In this document: positions 1-5,862 of the stretch, piece after piece
Layout: each line of letters begins with the position of its first letter
Numbering within the stretch: position 1 is the stretch's first letter
From: VRUE01 sp035605155
Lineage (GTDB): Bacteria > Actinomycetota > Thermoleophilia > Solirubrobacterales > 70-9
Direction of reading: 5' to 3'
NCBI GenBank assembly: GCA_035605155.1
Contig: DATNHC010000155.1
Span: 1 to 11,439 of the forward strand
DNA: 11,439 nt
The notes under the pieces: generated by a model
Seen by the model: only the letters and a program-made list of their open reading frames with translations
What the model was told of the DNA's origin: nothing
Database searches by the model: none
Made by a program: the position numbers and the translations under genes

Positions 1-53
1 ACCAACAGCTTGCGGCTATTCGGGCAGGTGCGGGCGTTAGCGTGGATCTTCAT
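1..53 (-). CDS. IS481-family transposase, N-terminal fragment (partial at window edge)
   Basis: Seventeen complete codons are visible, reading MKIHANARTCPNSRKLL. The HANAR...P..R.LL pattern resembles the start of the N-terminal helix-turn-helix of IS481-type DDE transposases from actinobacteria. ATG at 53-51 is preceded by an AGGAGG ribosome binding site seven bases upstream, the strongest in the window. The catalytic DDE core would lie outside the window, so activity cannot be assessed. The family call rests on this short stretch together with the terminal repeat and the CTAG target. Confidence 0.75.
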   Translation of the reverse strand, partial: MKIHANARTCPNSRKLL

Positions 54-111
54 CCGGTGTCCTCCTTGTTGGGTGGTGGCTTCGACACCCCCAGCCTTCA
101 AGGAGGCCCGG

Positions 112-136
112 ATGAACAACGTTGTTAGGAACTACA
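112..136 (-). repeat. Terminal inverted repeat (one end) of the IS481-family element
   Basis: On the minus strand this end begins TGTAGTTCCTAACAACGTT and continues into GTTCATC. It holds a 12-bp perfect palindrome at 115-126, likely part of the transposase binding site. The partner repeat lies outside the window, so the inner boundary is approximate. Confidence 0.65.
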
Positions 137-142
137 GCTAGG
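137..142. other. Insertion target site GCTAGG (NCTAGN)
   Basis: The six bases abutting the element's TGT end are GCTAGG, matching the NCTAGN target specificity of IS481. The stop codon of the adjacent minus-strand gene (TAG, 138-140 read on minus) lies within this site, so the element landed on that stop codon. A second copy of GCTAGG or CTAG is expected at the far end of the element. Confidence 0.65.
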
Positions 143-452
143 ACTCGTCGACCGGGAAGGCAATCCGCACGTGCGCCTTGGAGACGACCATGAACGGTCG
201 CCTCTCGGCCTCGCCGCCCGCGAGCGGTGAGACTTCGGCGTCGACCAATGGGATGAAGGCGACGTCACGATTGAGGGCGTCGGAGAAGCGGCCCTGGTAG
301 CCCCCCGGCGGCAGCGTCAGGTCACCGACGATCCGCTGCCGATCGGTCTCGAAGACAACCCGTTCGACCCGTCGCTCTTTCTGGCGTGCCTCCATCGCCC
401 CGGTATCGGCAGGTAGTGCAGCCCGCCTGAACCGTCCGCGCCCAGTAGACAT
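138..452 (-). CDS. Small conserved actinobacterial protein (DUF6812-like)
   Basis: This is a 104-residue protein of unknown function. Its core, from about residue 28, reads RVERVVFETDRQRIVGDLTL, followed by a PPGGYQGR turn, SDALNRD, FIPL.DAEV and RRPFMVVSKAHVRIAFP. From memory this matches a short beta-rich family common in Thermoleophilia (DUF6812); the name could not be checked here. It has no signal peptide or membrane segment. ATG at 452 is preceded by GGGAG four bases upstream. ATG at 395 would give 85 residues and still include the conserved core. The gene is last in a minus-strand run, 36 bases after the preceding gene, and its TAG stop lies in the insertion target of the adjacent IS element, so its original 3' flank has been replaced by the element. 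Confidence is high that it is coding, moderate on the family. Confidence 0.72.
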   Translation of the reverse strand: MSTGRGRFRRAALPADTGAMEARQKERRVERVVFETDRQRIVGDLTLPPGGYQGRFSDALNRDVAFIPLVDAEVSPLAGGEAERRPFMVVSKAHVRIAFPVDES

Positions 453-488
453 AACGCTCCCGGGCCTGTGGTCACGGCTTGCTGGCGC

Positions 489-761
489 TCACCCGCCCGC
501 CGCGAGCCAGTCGATGATTCCCGCCACCCGCTCCCAGTCCTCGCTCTCTCGCGCTGCGACCAGATCGCGCAGCGCCTGCGGCTCGACCGCCATCAGCAGC
601 TCCGATCCCGCCGCCGCCCAGCGCACCAGGGCGTAGTGGACGAGGTCGTCCACGGGGATCCCCGTCGTCTTTGCGAGCGCCGCGAAGGTCGGCATCGGGT
701 CCTGCCCCTTCGCTACCGAGACCCTGCTCGCGAACTCTCGATGCTCGGGCGGAATCGTCAC
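489..761 (-). CDS. Small hypothetical soluble protein
   Basis: The protein has 90 residues and starts with GTG at 761, with a modest GGGA nine bases upstream. The sequence looks genuinely coding. It has a helical N-terminal half containing PTFAALAKTTGIPVDDLVHY, then ALVRWAAAGSELLMAVEP, and a C-terminal acidic/aromatic helix DWERVAGIIDWLAAGG. There are no transmembrane segments or catalytic motifs. It vaguely recalls a small actinobacterial DUF family (possibly DUF6027), which I cannot confirm. The start lies 18 bases after the stop of the upstream membrane-protein gene, so co-transcription is likely. No function is assigned. Confidence 0.65.
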   Translation of the reverse strand: MTIPPEHREFASRVSVAKGQDPMPTFAALAKTTGIPVDDLVHYALVRWAAAGSELLMAVEPQALRDLVAARESEDWERVAGIIDWLAAGG

Positions 762-779
762 CGGTTCGCGTCCCGCCGC

Positions 780-1253
780 TCAGGCGCCGCTCTCGTCTCC
801 GGCGGGCAGCAAGATCGCCACGACCAAAGCAACCGCGCCTGCCGTAAGCCCGGCCGTGGTGATGCTCAACCGCAACTGGCTCGAGCTTCCCTCGGCCAGC
901 ACCCAAAGCGCCACCGCCTCTGCAAGCACGAGCGCAAGCAGAGTTGCGGCGGCGTAGGCGGCCGCCACGACGCGAGCGCGCAACGGGTCACGGAAAAGCA
1001 ATCTCAGCGGCGCCGGAAGCTCGCGACCGGGGGTGAAATAGCGCAGCTCGATGGCGAGGGCGAGGATCACGATTGGCACGATCTGAGCAACTGCTTCGTA
1101 GTAGGCGATGCCGGCGTGGCCGCCGACGAGCACCAGCGCGACGAGGAAGGCAACCGCCGGCAGGCCGAAGGCAACAGATGCAAGCCCGACGCCGAACCAC
1201 CTCGAGACCGAGGCGCGATGCCCACGCGCAGGCTTGTCGGCCGGCTCGGCCAC
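780..1253 (-). CDS. Four-helix integral membrane protein of unknown function
   Basis: The protein has 157 residues. After a basic N-terminus (residues 1-19, including RGHRASVSRW) there are four hydrophobic segments at about 20-44, 52-72, 93-118 and 129-150, followed by a short acidic tail. The loop between segments 2 and 3 is basic (RYFTPGRELPAPLRLLFRDPLRAR), which by the positive-inside rule puts it and the N-terminus in the cytoplasm. No family motif was recognised. The start is GTG at 1253, with only a weak GGA upstream and no better in-frame choice. The gene begins 32 bases after the end of the tRNA-Pro gene on the same strand with no terminator-like hairpin between, so it may share that transcript. 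A small soluble protein gene follows 18 bases later. Confidence 0.7.
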   Translation of the reverse strand: MAEPADKPARGHRASVSRWFGVGLASVAFGLPAVAFLVALVLVGGHAGIAYYEAVAQIVPIVILALAIELRYFTPGRELPAPLRLLFRDPLRARVVAAAYAAATLLALVLAEAVALWVLAEGSSSQLRLSITTAGLTAGAVALVVAILLPAGDESGA

Positions 1254-1285
1254 GTGCCGATCCTATGCCGGGACAGCTCGACGGA

Positions 1286-1359
1286 TCGGGGCGCCCGGAT
1301 TCGAACCGGGGACCTCGGCCACCCAAAGGCCGCGCGCTACCAGGCTGCGCCACGCCCCG
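1286..1359 (-). tRNA. tRNA-Pro, anticodon UGG
   Basis: The minus strand folds into a complete cloverleaf. The acceptor stem is CGGGGCG paired with CGCCCCG, followed by discriminator A. The D-arm is GCGC-AGCCTGGTA-GCGC, the anticodon arm CGGCC-TTTGGGT-GGCCG, and the T-arm CCCGG-TTCGAAT-CCGGG. Loop position 33 is T and positions 34-36 read TGG, which decodes proline CCA and, with wobble modification, other CCN codons. The D-arm closely resembles bacterial tRNA-Pro. CCA is not encoded: TCC follows the discriminator, so it must be added after transcription. A -10-like hexamer lies just upstream. No T-run follows, and the next minus-strand gene starts 32 bases downstream. Confidence 0.95.
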
Positions 1360-1367
1360 CTGGGGGC

Positions 1368-1373
1368 AGTGTA
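1368..1373 (-). promoter_or_regulatory. Candidate -10 element of the tRNA-Pro promoter
   Basis: TACACT on the minus strand fits TANNNT and ends eight bases before the mature tRNA 5' end, a plausible distance for a stable-RNA promoter. The position 17 bases further upstream reads CTGCCC, which is not a recognisable -35, so the call rests on the -10 alone. Confidence 0.4.
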
Positions 1374-1387
1374 GAGCGGGGCCGCGG

Positions 1388-1408
1388 ACCGGGCAGGGCT
1401 CGCCCGGT
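1388..1408. other. Small GC-rich hairpin between tRNA-Pro and the DUF1015 gene
   Basis: ACCGGGC (1388-1394) and GCCCGGT (1402-1408) form a perfect 7-bp stem around a 7-base loop. It lies in the 74-base divergent spacer, 25 bases before the DUF1015 start. No T-run follows. It could be a leader structure, an operator or chance in GC-rich DNA. Confidence 0.3.
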
Positions 1409-1433
1409 GGGCAAGTCGCTAGGTTTCGCGGCG

Positions 1434-2720
1434 ATGGCCGAGGTGCTGCCCCTCAACACGCTCCATTACGACCTCGCCGCGGTCGGCTCACTGCAGGACG
1501 TGGTCGCACCGCCCTACGACGTGATCGACACGGCAATGCGCGAGGAGCTGCTGGCCCGCTCTCCATATAACGCGGTTGCCGTCGACCTGCCCAAGCCATA
1601 CGGCGAGACGGGGCCGCAAGCGGCCGGGGAGGGAGATCCCTACGCCGCCGCCGCAGGCTCGATCGACGCCTGGCAGAAGGCCGGTGCTCTTGTCAAGGAC
1701 ACCGAACCGGCGATCTGGGCGATGGAGCAGGACTACACCGGGCCCGATGGCTCCAGCCACACCCGCCACGGCATCCTCGCCCGCGTCCGGGTCGAGGACT
1801 TCTCCACCGGCACGATCCTGCCCCACGAGCGCACCCTGCCCGGCCCCAAGCAGGACCGGCTCGAGCTGATGCGGGCGACCAAGCTCAACCTCTCGCCGAT
1901 CTTCTCGCTGAGCACGATCGACCCCTGGCCCTTGGTCGCGCCGGAAACCGAGCGCGAGGAGCCCTGGGGGGAAGCGACCGACACCGGCGGCACCGTGACC
2001 CGCATCTGGCGGCTGCCGATGTTCAACGAAGACATCCCGGCGCTGCTCGCCGACGCCCAGCTGCTGATCGCCGACGGTCACCACCGTTATGAGACGGCGA
2101 TCGCCTACCGCGACGAGATCGGCGGTGAGGGAGACCACAACTACACGCTGATGGCGCTCACCGGCCTCGATGATCCCGGCCTCTCGATCTTCCCCACCCA
2201 TCGCCTGCTGTCCGGCTTCGCCGGCGACCCGGAGCGCCAGCGCCGCCTCGGCGAGGGGCTGCGCGAGCTCTTCGACGTCGAGGAGGTCGAGGTCGACCGA
2301 ATCGACCCGCTCGGCGAGGAGGGCGTCGGCGTCTACGGCCTCTATGACTCACACCACAAAAAGGCTTTCCGCCTGCGGCTCAAGAACAACGCCGTCGCCG
2401 AGCTCGACCGCCAGCTCGAGGGCATGCCCGAGGCCTACCGGCGCCTCGACGCGGCGATCCTCGAGACCCTCGTCCTCAAGGGCATTGCCGGCCTCAGCGA
2501 AGACGACGTCCTCGCCAAGCGGGGCATCGGCTACGCCAAGAGCGTCGAGGACTCGCTGCGCCTGCTCGACGAGGGCGCCTACGACGTCGCCTTCATCCTG
2601 CGACCGATCCCGGTCGACCAGACACGGGAAATCTGCGAAAGCGACGCCAACATGCCGCCCAAGTCGACCTACTTCTTTCCCAAGGTGCTCACCGGCCTGG
2701 TCTTCAACCCGCTCGCCTGA
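1434..2720 (+). CDS. DUF1015 family protein (DGHHR-motif protein)
   Basis: The protein has 428 residues, the usual size for DUF1015 (Pfam PF06245). Hallmarks are APPYDV near the N-terminus (25-30), ILPHERTL (128-135) and the signature DGHHRYETA (214-222), followed by a mixed alpha/beta C-terminal region ending in PPKSTYFFPKVLTGLVF. There is no signal peptide or membrane helix, so it is probably cytoplasmic. The family has no firmly established activity to my knowledge. Its DGHHR element resembles the nucleotide-contacting GxHR/GxRR boxes of ParB/sulfiredoxin-fold enzymes such as free-serine kinases, so a kinase-like role is possible but is inference. ATG at 1434 is chosen because homology begins there. 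The open frame continues upstream to 468, but that part crosses the antisense of the tRNA and of two minus-strand genes and has no protein-like character. The adenosyltransferase gene follows 23 bases later, probably in the same operon. Confidence 0.85.
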   Translation: MAEVLPLNTLHYDLAAVGSLQDVVAPPYDVIDTAMREELLARSPYNAVAVDLPKPYGETGPQAAGEGDPYAAAAGSIDAWQKAGALVKDTEPAIWAMEQDYTGPDGSSHTRHGILARVRVEDFSTGTILPHERTLPGPKQDRLELMRATKLNLSPIFSLSTIDPWPLVAPETEREEPWGEATDTGGTVTRIWRLPMFNEDIPALLADAQLLIADGHHRYETAIAYRDEIGGEGDHNYTLMALTGLDDPGLSIFPTHRLLSGFAGDPERQRRLGEGLRELFDVEEVEVDRIDPLGEEGVGVYGLYDSHHKKAFRLRLKNNAVAELDRQLEGMPEAYRRLDAAILETLVLKGIAGLSEDDVLAKRGIGYAKSVEDSLRLLDEGAYDVAFILRPIPVDQTREICESDANMPPKSTYFFPKVLTGLVFNPLA

Positions 2721-2743
2721 AGGCCGCGGCGTAGGATCGAGCC

Positions 2744-3310
2744 GTGGTCAAGATCTACACCAAGAAGGGCGACGACGGGACCACGTCGCTCTGGTACGGC
2801 GGTCGCGTGCCCAAGCACCACGGGCGCACCGAGGCCTACGGCTCGCTCGACGAGGCCTGCTCGCACCTCGGCGTCGCCCGCGCCCTCTGCGATGCCGGCG
2901 AGGCGGAGCTGGCCGCCGACATCCTCCGCCTTCAGGACGACCTCTTCGTCGCCGGCGCTGAGCTGGCGACTGCGCCCGAGGCAGCTGCGCGGCTCGAAGA
3001 CGGCGTCAGCCGGACCACGGATGCGATGGTCGCCGAGCTAGAGGAGCGCATCGACCGCTACATGAACGAGGTCGAGCTGCCGCCGCAGTTCGTCATCCCC
3101 GGCGGCAACCAGCTCTCCGCCCAGCTCGACGTCGCCCGCACCGCGATCCGCCGGGCGGAGCGCCACATCTCGGCGCTGGCCGAGGCCGGCGAGCTGGCCA
3201 GCGAGACCGTGATCCACTTCGTCAACCGCGCCTCCGACCTCGCCTACGCGATGGCGCGCTTCGCCGACGTCGACGACCCGGCGTTGTTCGAGGGTCGCCG
3301 CAAGGCCTAG
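2744..3310 (+). CDS. PduO-type ATP:cob(I)alamin adenosyltransferase
   Basis: This enzyme transfers the 5'-deoxyadenosyl group of ATP to cob(I)alamin, making adenosylcobalamin for enzymes such as methylmalonyl-CoA mutase. At 188 residues it is typical of the trimeric PduO/MMAB family. Visible motifs are the N-terminal ATP-binding TKKGDDGTT (6-14), RTEAYGSLDE (28-37), FVIPGG (116-121), the signature DVARTAIRRAER (129-140) carrying the essential arginines and glutamate, and NRASDLAYAMAR (161-172). The start is GTG at 2744, 23 bases after the DUF1015 stop, with no strong ribosome binding site, suggesting translation coupled to or dependent on the upstream gene. No cobalamin biosynthesis genes or B12-dependent mutase lie in the window, so its client enzyme must be elsewhere. 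A strong hairpin lies between this stop and the next gene. Confidence 0.93.
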   Translation: MVKIYTKKGDDGTTSLWYGGRVPKHHGRTEAYGSLDEACSHLGVARALCDAGEAELAADILRLQDDLFVAGAELATAPEAAARLEDGVSRTTDAMVAELEERIDRYMNEVELPPQFVIPGGNQLSAQLDVARTAIRRAERHISALAEAGELASETVIHFVNRASDLAYAMARFADVDDPALFEGRRKA

Positions 3311-3313
3311 CGA

Positions 3314-3354
3314 CGTGTCGCTTTCTTACCGCTATGCGGCAATAAGGCGACACG
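3314..3354 (+). promoter_or_regulatory. Bulged hairpin ending one base before the OsmC start codon
   Basis: The 45-base spacer between the adenosyltransferase and OsmC genes is almost wholly one inverted repeat. The outer stem is CGTGTCGC (3314-3321) with GCGACACG (3347-3354). An asymmetric TTT bulge follows, then CTTA/TAAG (3325-3328 with 3343-3346), a CAA bulge on the other side, and CCGC/GCGG around a TAT loop (3329-3339). No T-run follows, so it is not a standard intrinsic terminator. It covers the whole expected Shine-Dalgarno region of the gene starting at 3356, and no free ribosome binding site remains. It may control translation, be an mRNA processing or stabilising element, a protein operator, or a copy of a dispersed palindromic repeat. 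Confidence 0.6.
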
Positions 3355-3355
3355 G

Positions 3356-3754
3356 ATGAAGGTCGTCGCCCGCCGGCAGGAGGGATTCGCGCACGCGGTC
3401 GAGATCGAAGGCGGTCACACGCTCGTCGTCGACGAGCCGCTCGAGGCCGGCGGCACCGACAGGGGCCCCTCCCCCACCCGCCTGGTTGCCGCCGGGCTCG
3501 CCAGCTGCGTCGCGGTGACGGTCGAGATGTACGCGGAGCGCAAGGGCTGGGAGGTCGGCGCGGTCGAGGTGGACGTCGACGTCGAGTACGAGGGCTTCGC
3601 GCCGCGCTCCTTCGCCGTCGCGCTGCGCCTGCCGGCCGAGCTGAGCGACGAGCAGCGCGAGCGCCTGCTGGTCATCGCCCGCAAGTGCCCGGTGCACAGG
3701 CTGCTGGTCGGCGAGGTCGCCGTCACCGTCTCCGACTGTGTGGAAGCCCTCTGA
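3356..3754 (+). CDS. OsmC-like (OsmC/Ohr superfamily) protein
   Basis: The protein has 132 residues, close to the usual 135-140. OsmC/Ohr proteins are dimeric thiol peroxidases that reduce organic hydroperoxides through two cysteines, although many OsmC-like members have uncharacterised substrates. Family marks are GG.D.GPSPTRLVAAGLASC with the first cysteine at C51 and KCPVH with the second at C111. A third cysteine (C128) near the C-terminus is extra. The pattern fits the broad YhfA/OsmC-like branch better than Ohr proper. ATG at 3356 is the natural start; the bases before it are filled by a hairpin, so initiation may be regulated. The stop codon overlaps the next gene's start by one base (TGATG), indicating translational coupling with the dehydrogenase. 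Confidence 0.88.
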   Translation: MKVVARRQEGFAHAVEIEGGHTLVVDEPLEAGGTDRGPSPTRLVAAGLASCVAVTVEMYAERKGWEVGAVEVDVDVEYEGFAPRSFAVALRLPAELSDEQRERLLVIARKCPVHRLLVGEVAVTVSDCVEAL

Positions 3755-4566
3755 TGGACCTTGGGCTGAAGGGACGAGCCTGCGTGGTCACCGGCGCCAG
3801 CCGCGGCATCGGGGCGGAGACGGCGCGCCTGCTCTGTGCCGAGGGAGCGAACGTGCTCTTGGTCGCCCGCAGCGAGGAGCGCCTGGCCTTGGCAGCCGAG
3901 GGGGCTTTGGCCGCTGGCGCCGCGGCGGGCGGACATGCCGATGTCCTTGCTCTCGACGTCACCGACGAGAACGCCGGCCAGCGCATGCTCGCCGCGGCGA
4001 GCGACCGCTTCGGCACCCTCGACGTGCTGGTCAACAACGCCGGCACCGCCCAGTGGCGCGACCTCGACGAGGTCCCCGACGAGGATTGGCGCGCCCAGTA
4101 CGAGCTCAACGTGATGGCCCCGCTGCAGGCGATGCGCGCCGCAATTCCGCCGATGGCCGAGCGCGGCTGGGGCCGGGTAGTCAACGTCTGCTCGACCGCG
4201 GGCAAGCGACCCTCCTCGGCGATGCCCGAGTACTCGGTGGCGAAGGCGGCCGAGCTCTCGCTCTCGCGCCTCTTCGCCGACCGCTACGCGAAGAGCGGCG
4301 TGCTGGTCAACGCGATCTGCCCCGGGCCGGTCGAAGCGGAGATGTGGATGGAGCCCGGCGGATTGCTCGACCAGTCGCAGGAGATGAGCGGTGCGGCAAG
4401 CCGCGAGGAGGCCCTTGCCACGGCCGGCTCCAAGCGGCCGATCGGGCGTCTCGCCGACCCCAGCGAGATCGCCGCCGCAATCGTCTTCCTCTGCTCGGAG
4501 CGCGCCTCCTATGTCAGCGGCGCCGCTTGGTCGGTGGATGGCGGCACTGTCCAGGTGATCATCTGA
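3754..4566 (+). CDS. Short-chain dehydrogenase/reductase (classical SDR)
   Basis: The protein has 270 residues and all landmarks of a classical NAD(P)-dependent SDR. The cofactor motif TGASRGIG is at 13-20 and NNAG at 94-97. The catalytic tetrad is N119, S147, Y160 and K164 (YSVAK). The post-catalytic NAICPGPV is at 186-193, and the end has the typical P.EIA..I.FL.S..ASYVSG....VDGG pattern. An arginine after the glycine motif and the VARSEERL segment would fit NADP(H), but cofactor preference is not certain. The substrate cannot be read from sequence; 3-oxoacyl reductase-like activity is only one possibility. ATG at 3754 shares its A with the OsmC TGA stop. The open frame extends upstream to 3685, but that part is antisense-like and overlaps OsmC. 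A Nudix gene follows after 31 bases. Confidence 0.9.
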   Translation: MDLGLKGRACVVTGASRGIGAETARLLCAEGANVLLVARSEERLALAAEGALAAGAAAGGHADVLALDVTDENAGQRMLAAASDRFGTLDVLVNNAGTAQWRDLDEVPDEDWRAQYELNVMAPLQAMRAAIPPMAERGWGRVVNVCSTAGKRPSSAMPEYSVAKAAELSLSRLFADRYAKSGVLVNAICPGPVEAEMWMEPGGLLDQSQEMSGAASREEALATAGSKRPIGRLADPSEIAAAIVFLCSERASYVSGAAWSVDGGTVQVII

Positions 4567-4597
4567 GACGGCTGCAAACCGGCGCCTGGCAAACGAC

Positions 4598-5104
4598 ATG
4601 AGATCGGTCGAGGCCGCCGTCCTCGTGCCGCTCTACGGCTGGCCCGAGGAGCCCGGCCTTGTCTTCACCGAGCGACGCTCGGACCTGCGCCGCCACGCTG
4701 GCGAGATCTCCTTTCCGGGTGGGCGCCGCGATCCCGACGATGCCGATCTAAGCTCCACTGCCCTGCGCGAGGCGCAGGAGGAGATCGGTCTCGATCCCAG
4801 CGCAGTCAGGCTCGGCGAGAGCCTGCCGAGCACCAAGACGTTCGTCACCGGCTACGTGATCCACCCCTTCGTCGGCCACATCCCCCACCCCGGCGAGCTC
4901 TCTCTCGAGCCCAACCCGGCCGAGGTGGAGACCGTGCTCACCTTCTCGCTGGACGTGCTCCGCAAGGGCTATGAGATCCGCCGCCTGGTCCGCCGCGGCA
5001 TCCCGATCCACACGCCGACCTACGAGATCGAAGGCCACCTGATCTGGGGCGCTACCGCCCGCATCCTCGGCGACCTGCTCAGCCGCCTCCAGCCCGGCGC
5101 CTGA
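4598..5104 (+). CDS. Nudix hydrolase, CoA pyrophosphatase type (NudL/NUDT7-like)
   Basis: This probably hydrolyses CoA or acyl-CoA to 3',5'-ADP and (acyl-)phosphopantetheine, as CoA-type Nudix enzymes do. The protein has 168 residues. The CoA-specific motif before the Nudix box is seen as RRSDLRRHAGEISFPGG (26-42). The Nudix box itself has the one-residue-longer spacing of this subgroup, GGRRDPDDADLSSTALREA continuing into QEEIGL, with the metal-binding REAQEEIG at 57-64. The C-terminal portion contains the aromatic/proline-rich substrate loop THTPTYE-like (IHTPTYEIEGHLIWGATARIL). ATG at 4598 has only a weak ribosome binding site and lies 31 bases after the dehydrogenase stop. The gene converges with the peroxiredoxin gene across 17 bases, which leaves no space for separate terminators. 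Confidence 0.9.
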   Translation: MRSVEAAVLVPLYGWPEEPGLVFTERRSDLRRHAGEISFPGGRRDPDDADLSSTALREAQEEIGLDPSAVRLGESLPSTKTFVTGYVIHPFVGHIPHPGELSLEPNPAEVETVLTFSLDVLRKGYEIRRLVRRGIPIHTPTYEIEGHLIWGATARILGDLLSRLQPGA

Positions 5105-5121
5105 CTGCGTCCTCGATCGGC

Positions 5122-5793
5122 TTAGCTCGAGACCTTCTCGGGCTGCGGGACGATGCGGATATACGGCCGCGGCTCCTCCCATCCCTCCGGGTAGGTCTCT
5201 CTCGCTTCGTCGTTGGAGACCGATCCGGCGATGATCACGTCGTCGCCCTGCTGCCACTGGGCGGGCGTGGCAACTTTGTGCTTGGCGGTGAGCTGCAATG
5301 AGTCGACCACGCGCAGGACCTCGTCGAAGTTGCGCCCGGTCGTCATCGGATAGACGAGGATCAGTTTGATCTTCTTGTCGGGACCGATGACGAAGACGTT
5401 GCGCACGGTCTGGTTGTCGGCGGGCGTGCGATCCCCAGCGTCACCGGCCACGTCTGCCGGCAGCATTCCGTAGAGCTTGGAGACGTTGAAGTCGGCGTCG
5501 CTGACGATCGGGTAGTTCGGCGCCGTTCCCTGCGTGTCCTCGATGTCTTTGGCCCAGTCCTCGTGCTTGTCGAGCGGGTCGACCGAGAGGCCCATGATCT
5601 TCACGTTGCGCTTCGCGAACTCGGGCTCGATGCTCGCCATATAGCCGAGCTCAGTCGTGCAGACAGGGGTGAAGTCCTTCGGGTGCGAGAACAGCACCGC
5701 CCAGGAATCGCCGATCCAGTCATGGAACTTGATCCGGCCCTCGGTCGTATCGGCCTCGAAATCGGGTGCTACGTCGCCAAGCTGCAGGGCCAT
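5122..5793 (-). CDS. 1-Cys peroxiredoxin (Prx6 subfamily)
   Basis: This cytoplasmic thiol peroxidase reduces H2O2 and organic peroxides. The protein has 223 residues, the length of Prx6-type enzymes, with the long C-terminal dimerisation extension. The active site is PKDFTPVCTTELG, with peroxidatic C45, T42 and P43; R131 (in TVRNVFVI) is the conserved arginine. C45 is the only cysteine in the protein, so the resolving thiol must come from a partner. The PNYPIVSDAD, PMTTGRNFDEVLRVVDSLQL and VATPAQWQQGDDVII segments are characteristic of the subfamily. ATG at 5793 has an AGGAG seven bases upstream. The leader holds an operator-like palindrome (5825-5838). It lies convergent to the Nudix gene and downstream of the minus-strand Rossmann protein gene, but a 69-base gap suggests its own promoter. 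Confidence 0.95.
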   Translation of the reverse strand: MALQLGDVAPDFEADTTEGRIKFHDWIGDSWAVLFSHPKDFTPVCTTELGYMASIEPEFAKRNVKIMGLSVDPLDKHEDWAKDIEDTQGTAPNYPIVSDADFNVSKLYGMLPADVAGDAGDRTPADNQTVRNVFVIGPDKKIKLILVYPMTTGRNFDEVLRVVDSLQLTAKHKVATPAQWQQGDDVIIAGSVSNDEARETYPEGWEEPRPYIRIVPQPEKVSS

Positions 5794-5824
5794 GAAACTG
5801 CTCCTCTCGGGTGCTCGCGGGGGA

Positions 5825-5838
5825 GATTTACCTAAATC
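5825..5838 (-). promoter_or_regulatory. Operator-like palindrome upstream of the peroxiredoxin gene
   Basis: GATTTA-CC-TAAATC (plus strand) is a perfect 6+6 inverted repeat with a two-base spacer, in an unusually AT-rich patch 32 bases before the peroxiredoxin start. Two-fold symmetry and position suggest binding of a dimeric regulator, perhaps redox- or metal-responsive. It does not exactly match a consensus I can name with confidence, and no clear -35/-10 pair was found around it. Confidence 0.4.
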
Positions 5839-5862
5839 CTTATCGGAGTCTAGACCTATCGA

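Larger units (their letters stand above)
1..136 (-). mobile_element. IS481-family insertion sequence, 5' end (runs off the left edge)
   Basis: Three signals agree. Read on the minus strand, the element starts with TGT at 136-134, the usual outer trinucleotide of IS481-family terminal repeats. Inside it is the perfect palindrome AACAACGTTGTT (115-126). A transposase-like reading frame then starts at 53 and leaves the window. Just outside the end lies GCTAGG (137-142), which fits the NCTAGN target known for IS481. Only the left part of the element is visible, so its other end, the target duplication and the intactness of the transposase cannot be judged. Confidence 0.8.

Noticed and set aside
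468..1433. N-terminal extension of the DUF1015 open frame, giving a 750-residue protein
   Set aside because: It crosses the antisense of the tRNA-Pro gene and of two minus-strand genes, is rich in arginine and low-complexity sequence, and DUF1015 homology begins at ATG 1434.
3415..4599. 394-codon minus-strand open frame
   Set aside because: It is antisense to the OsmC-like and SDR genes and shows no recognisable domain.
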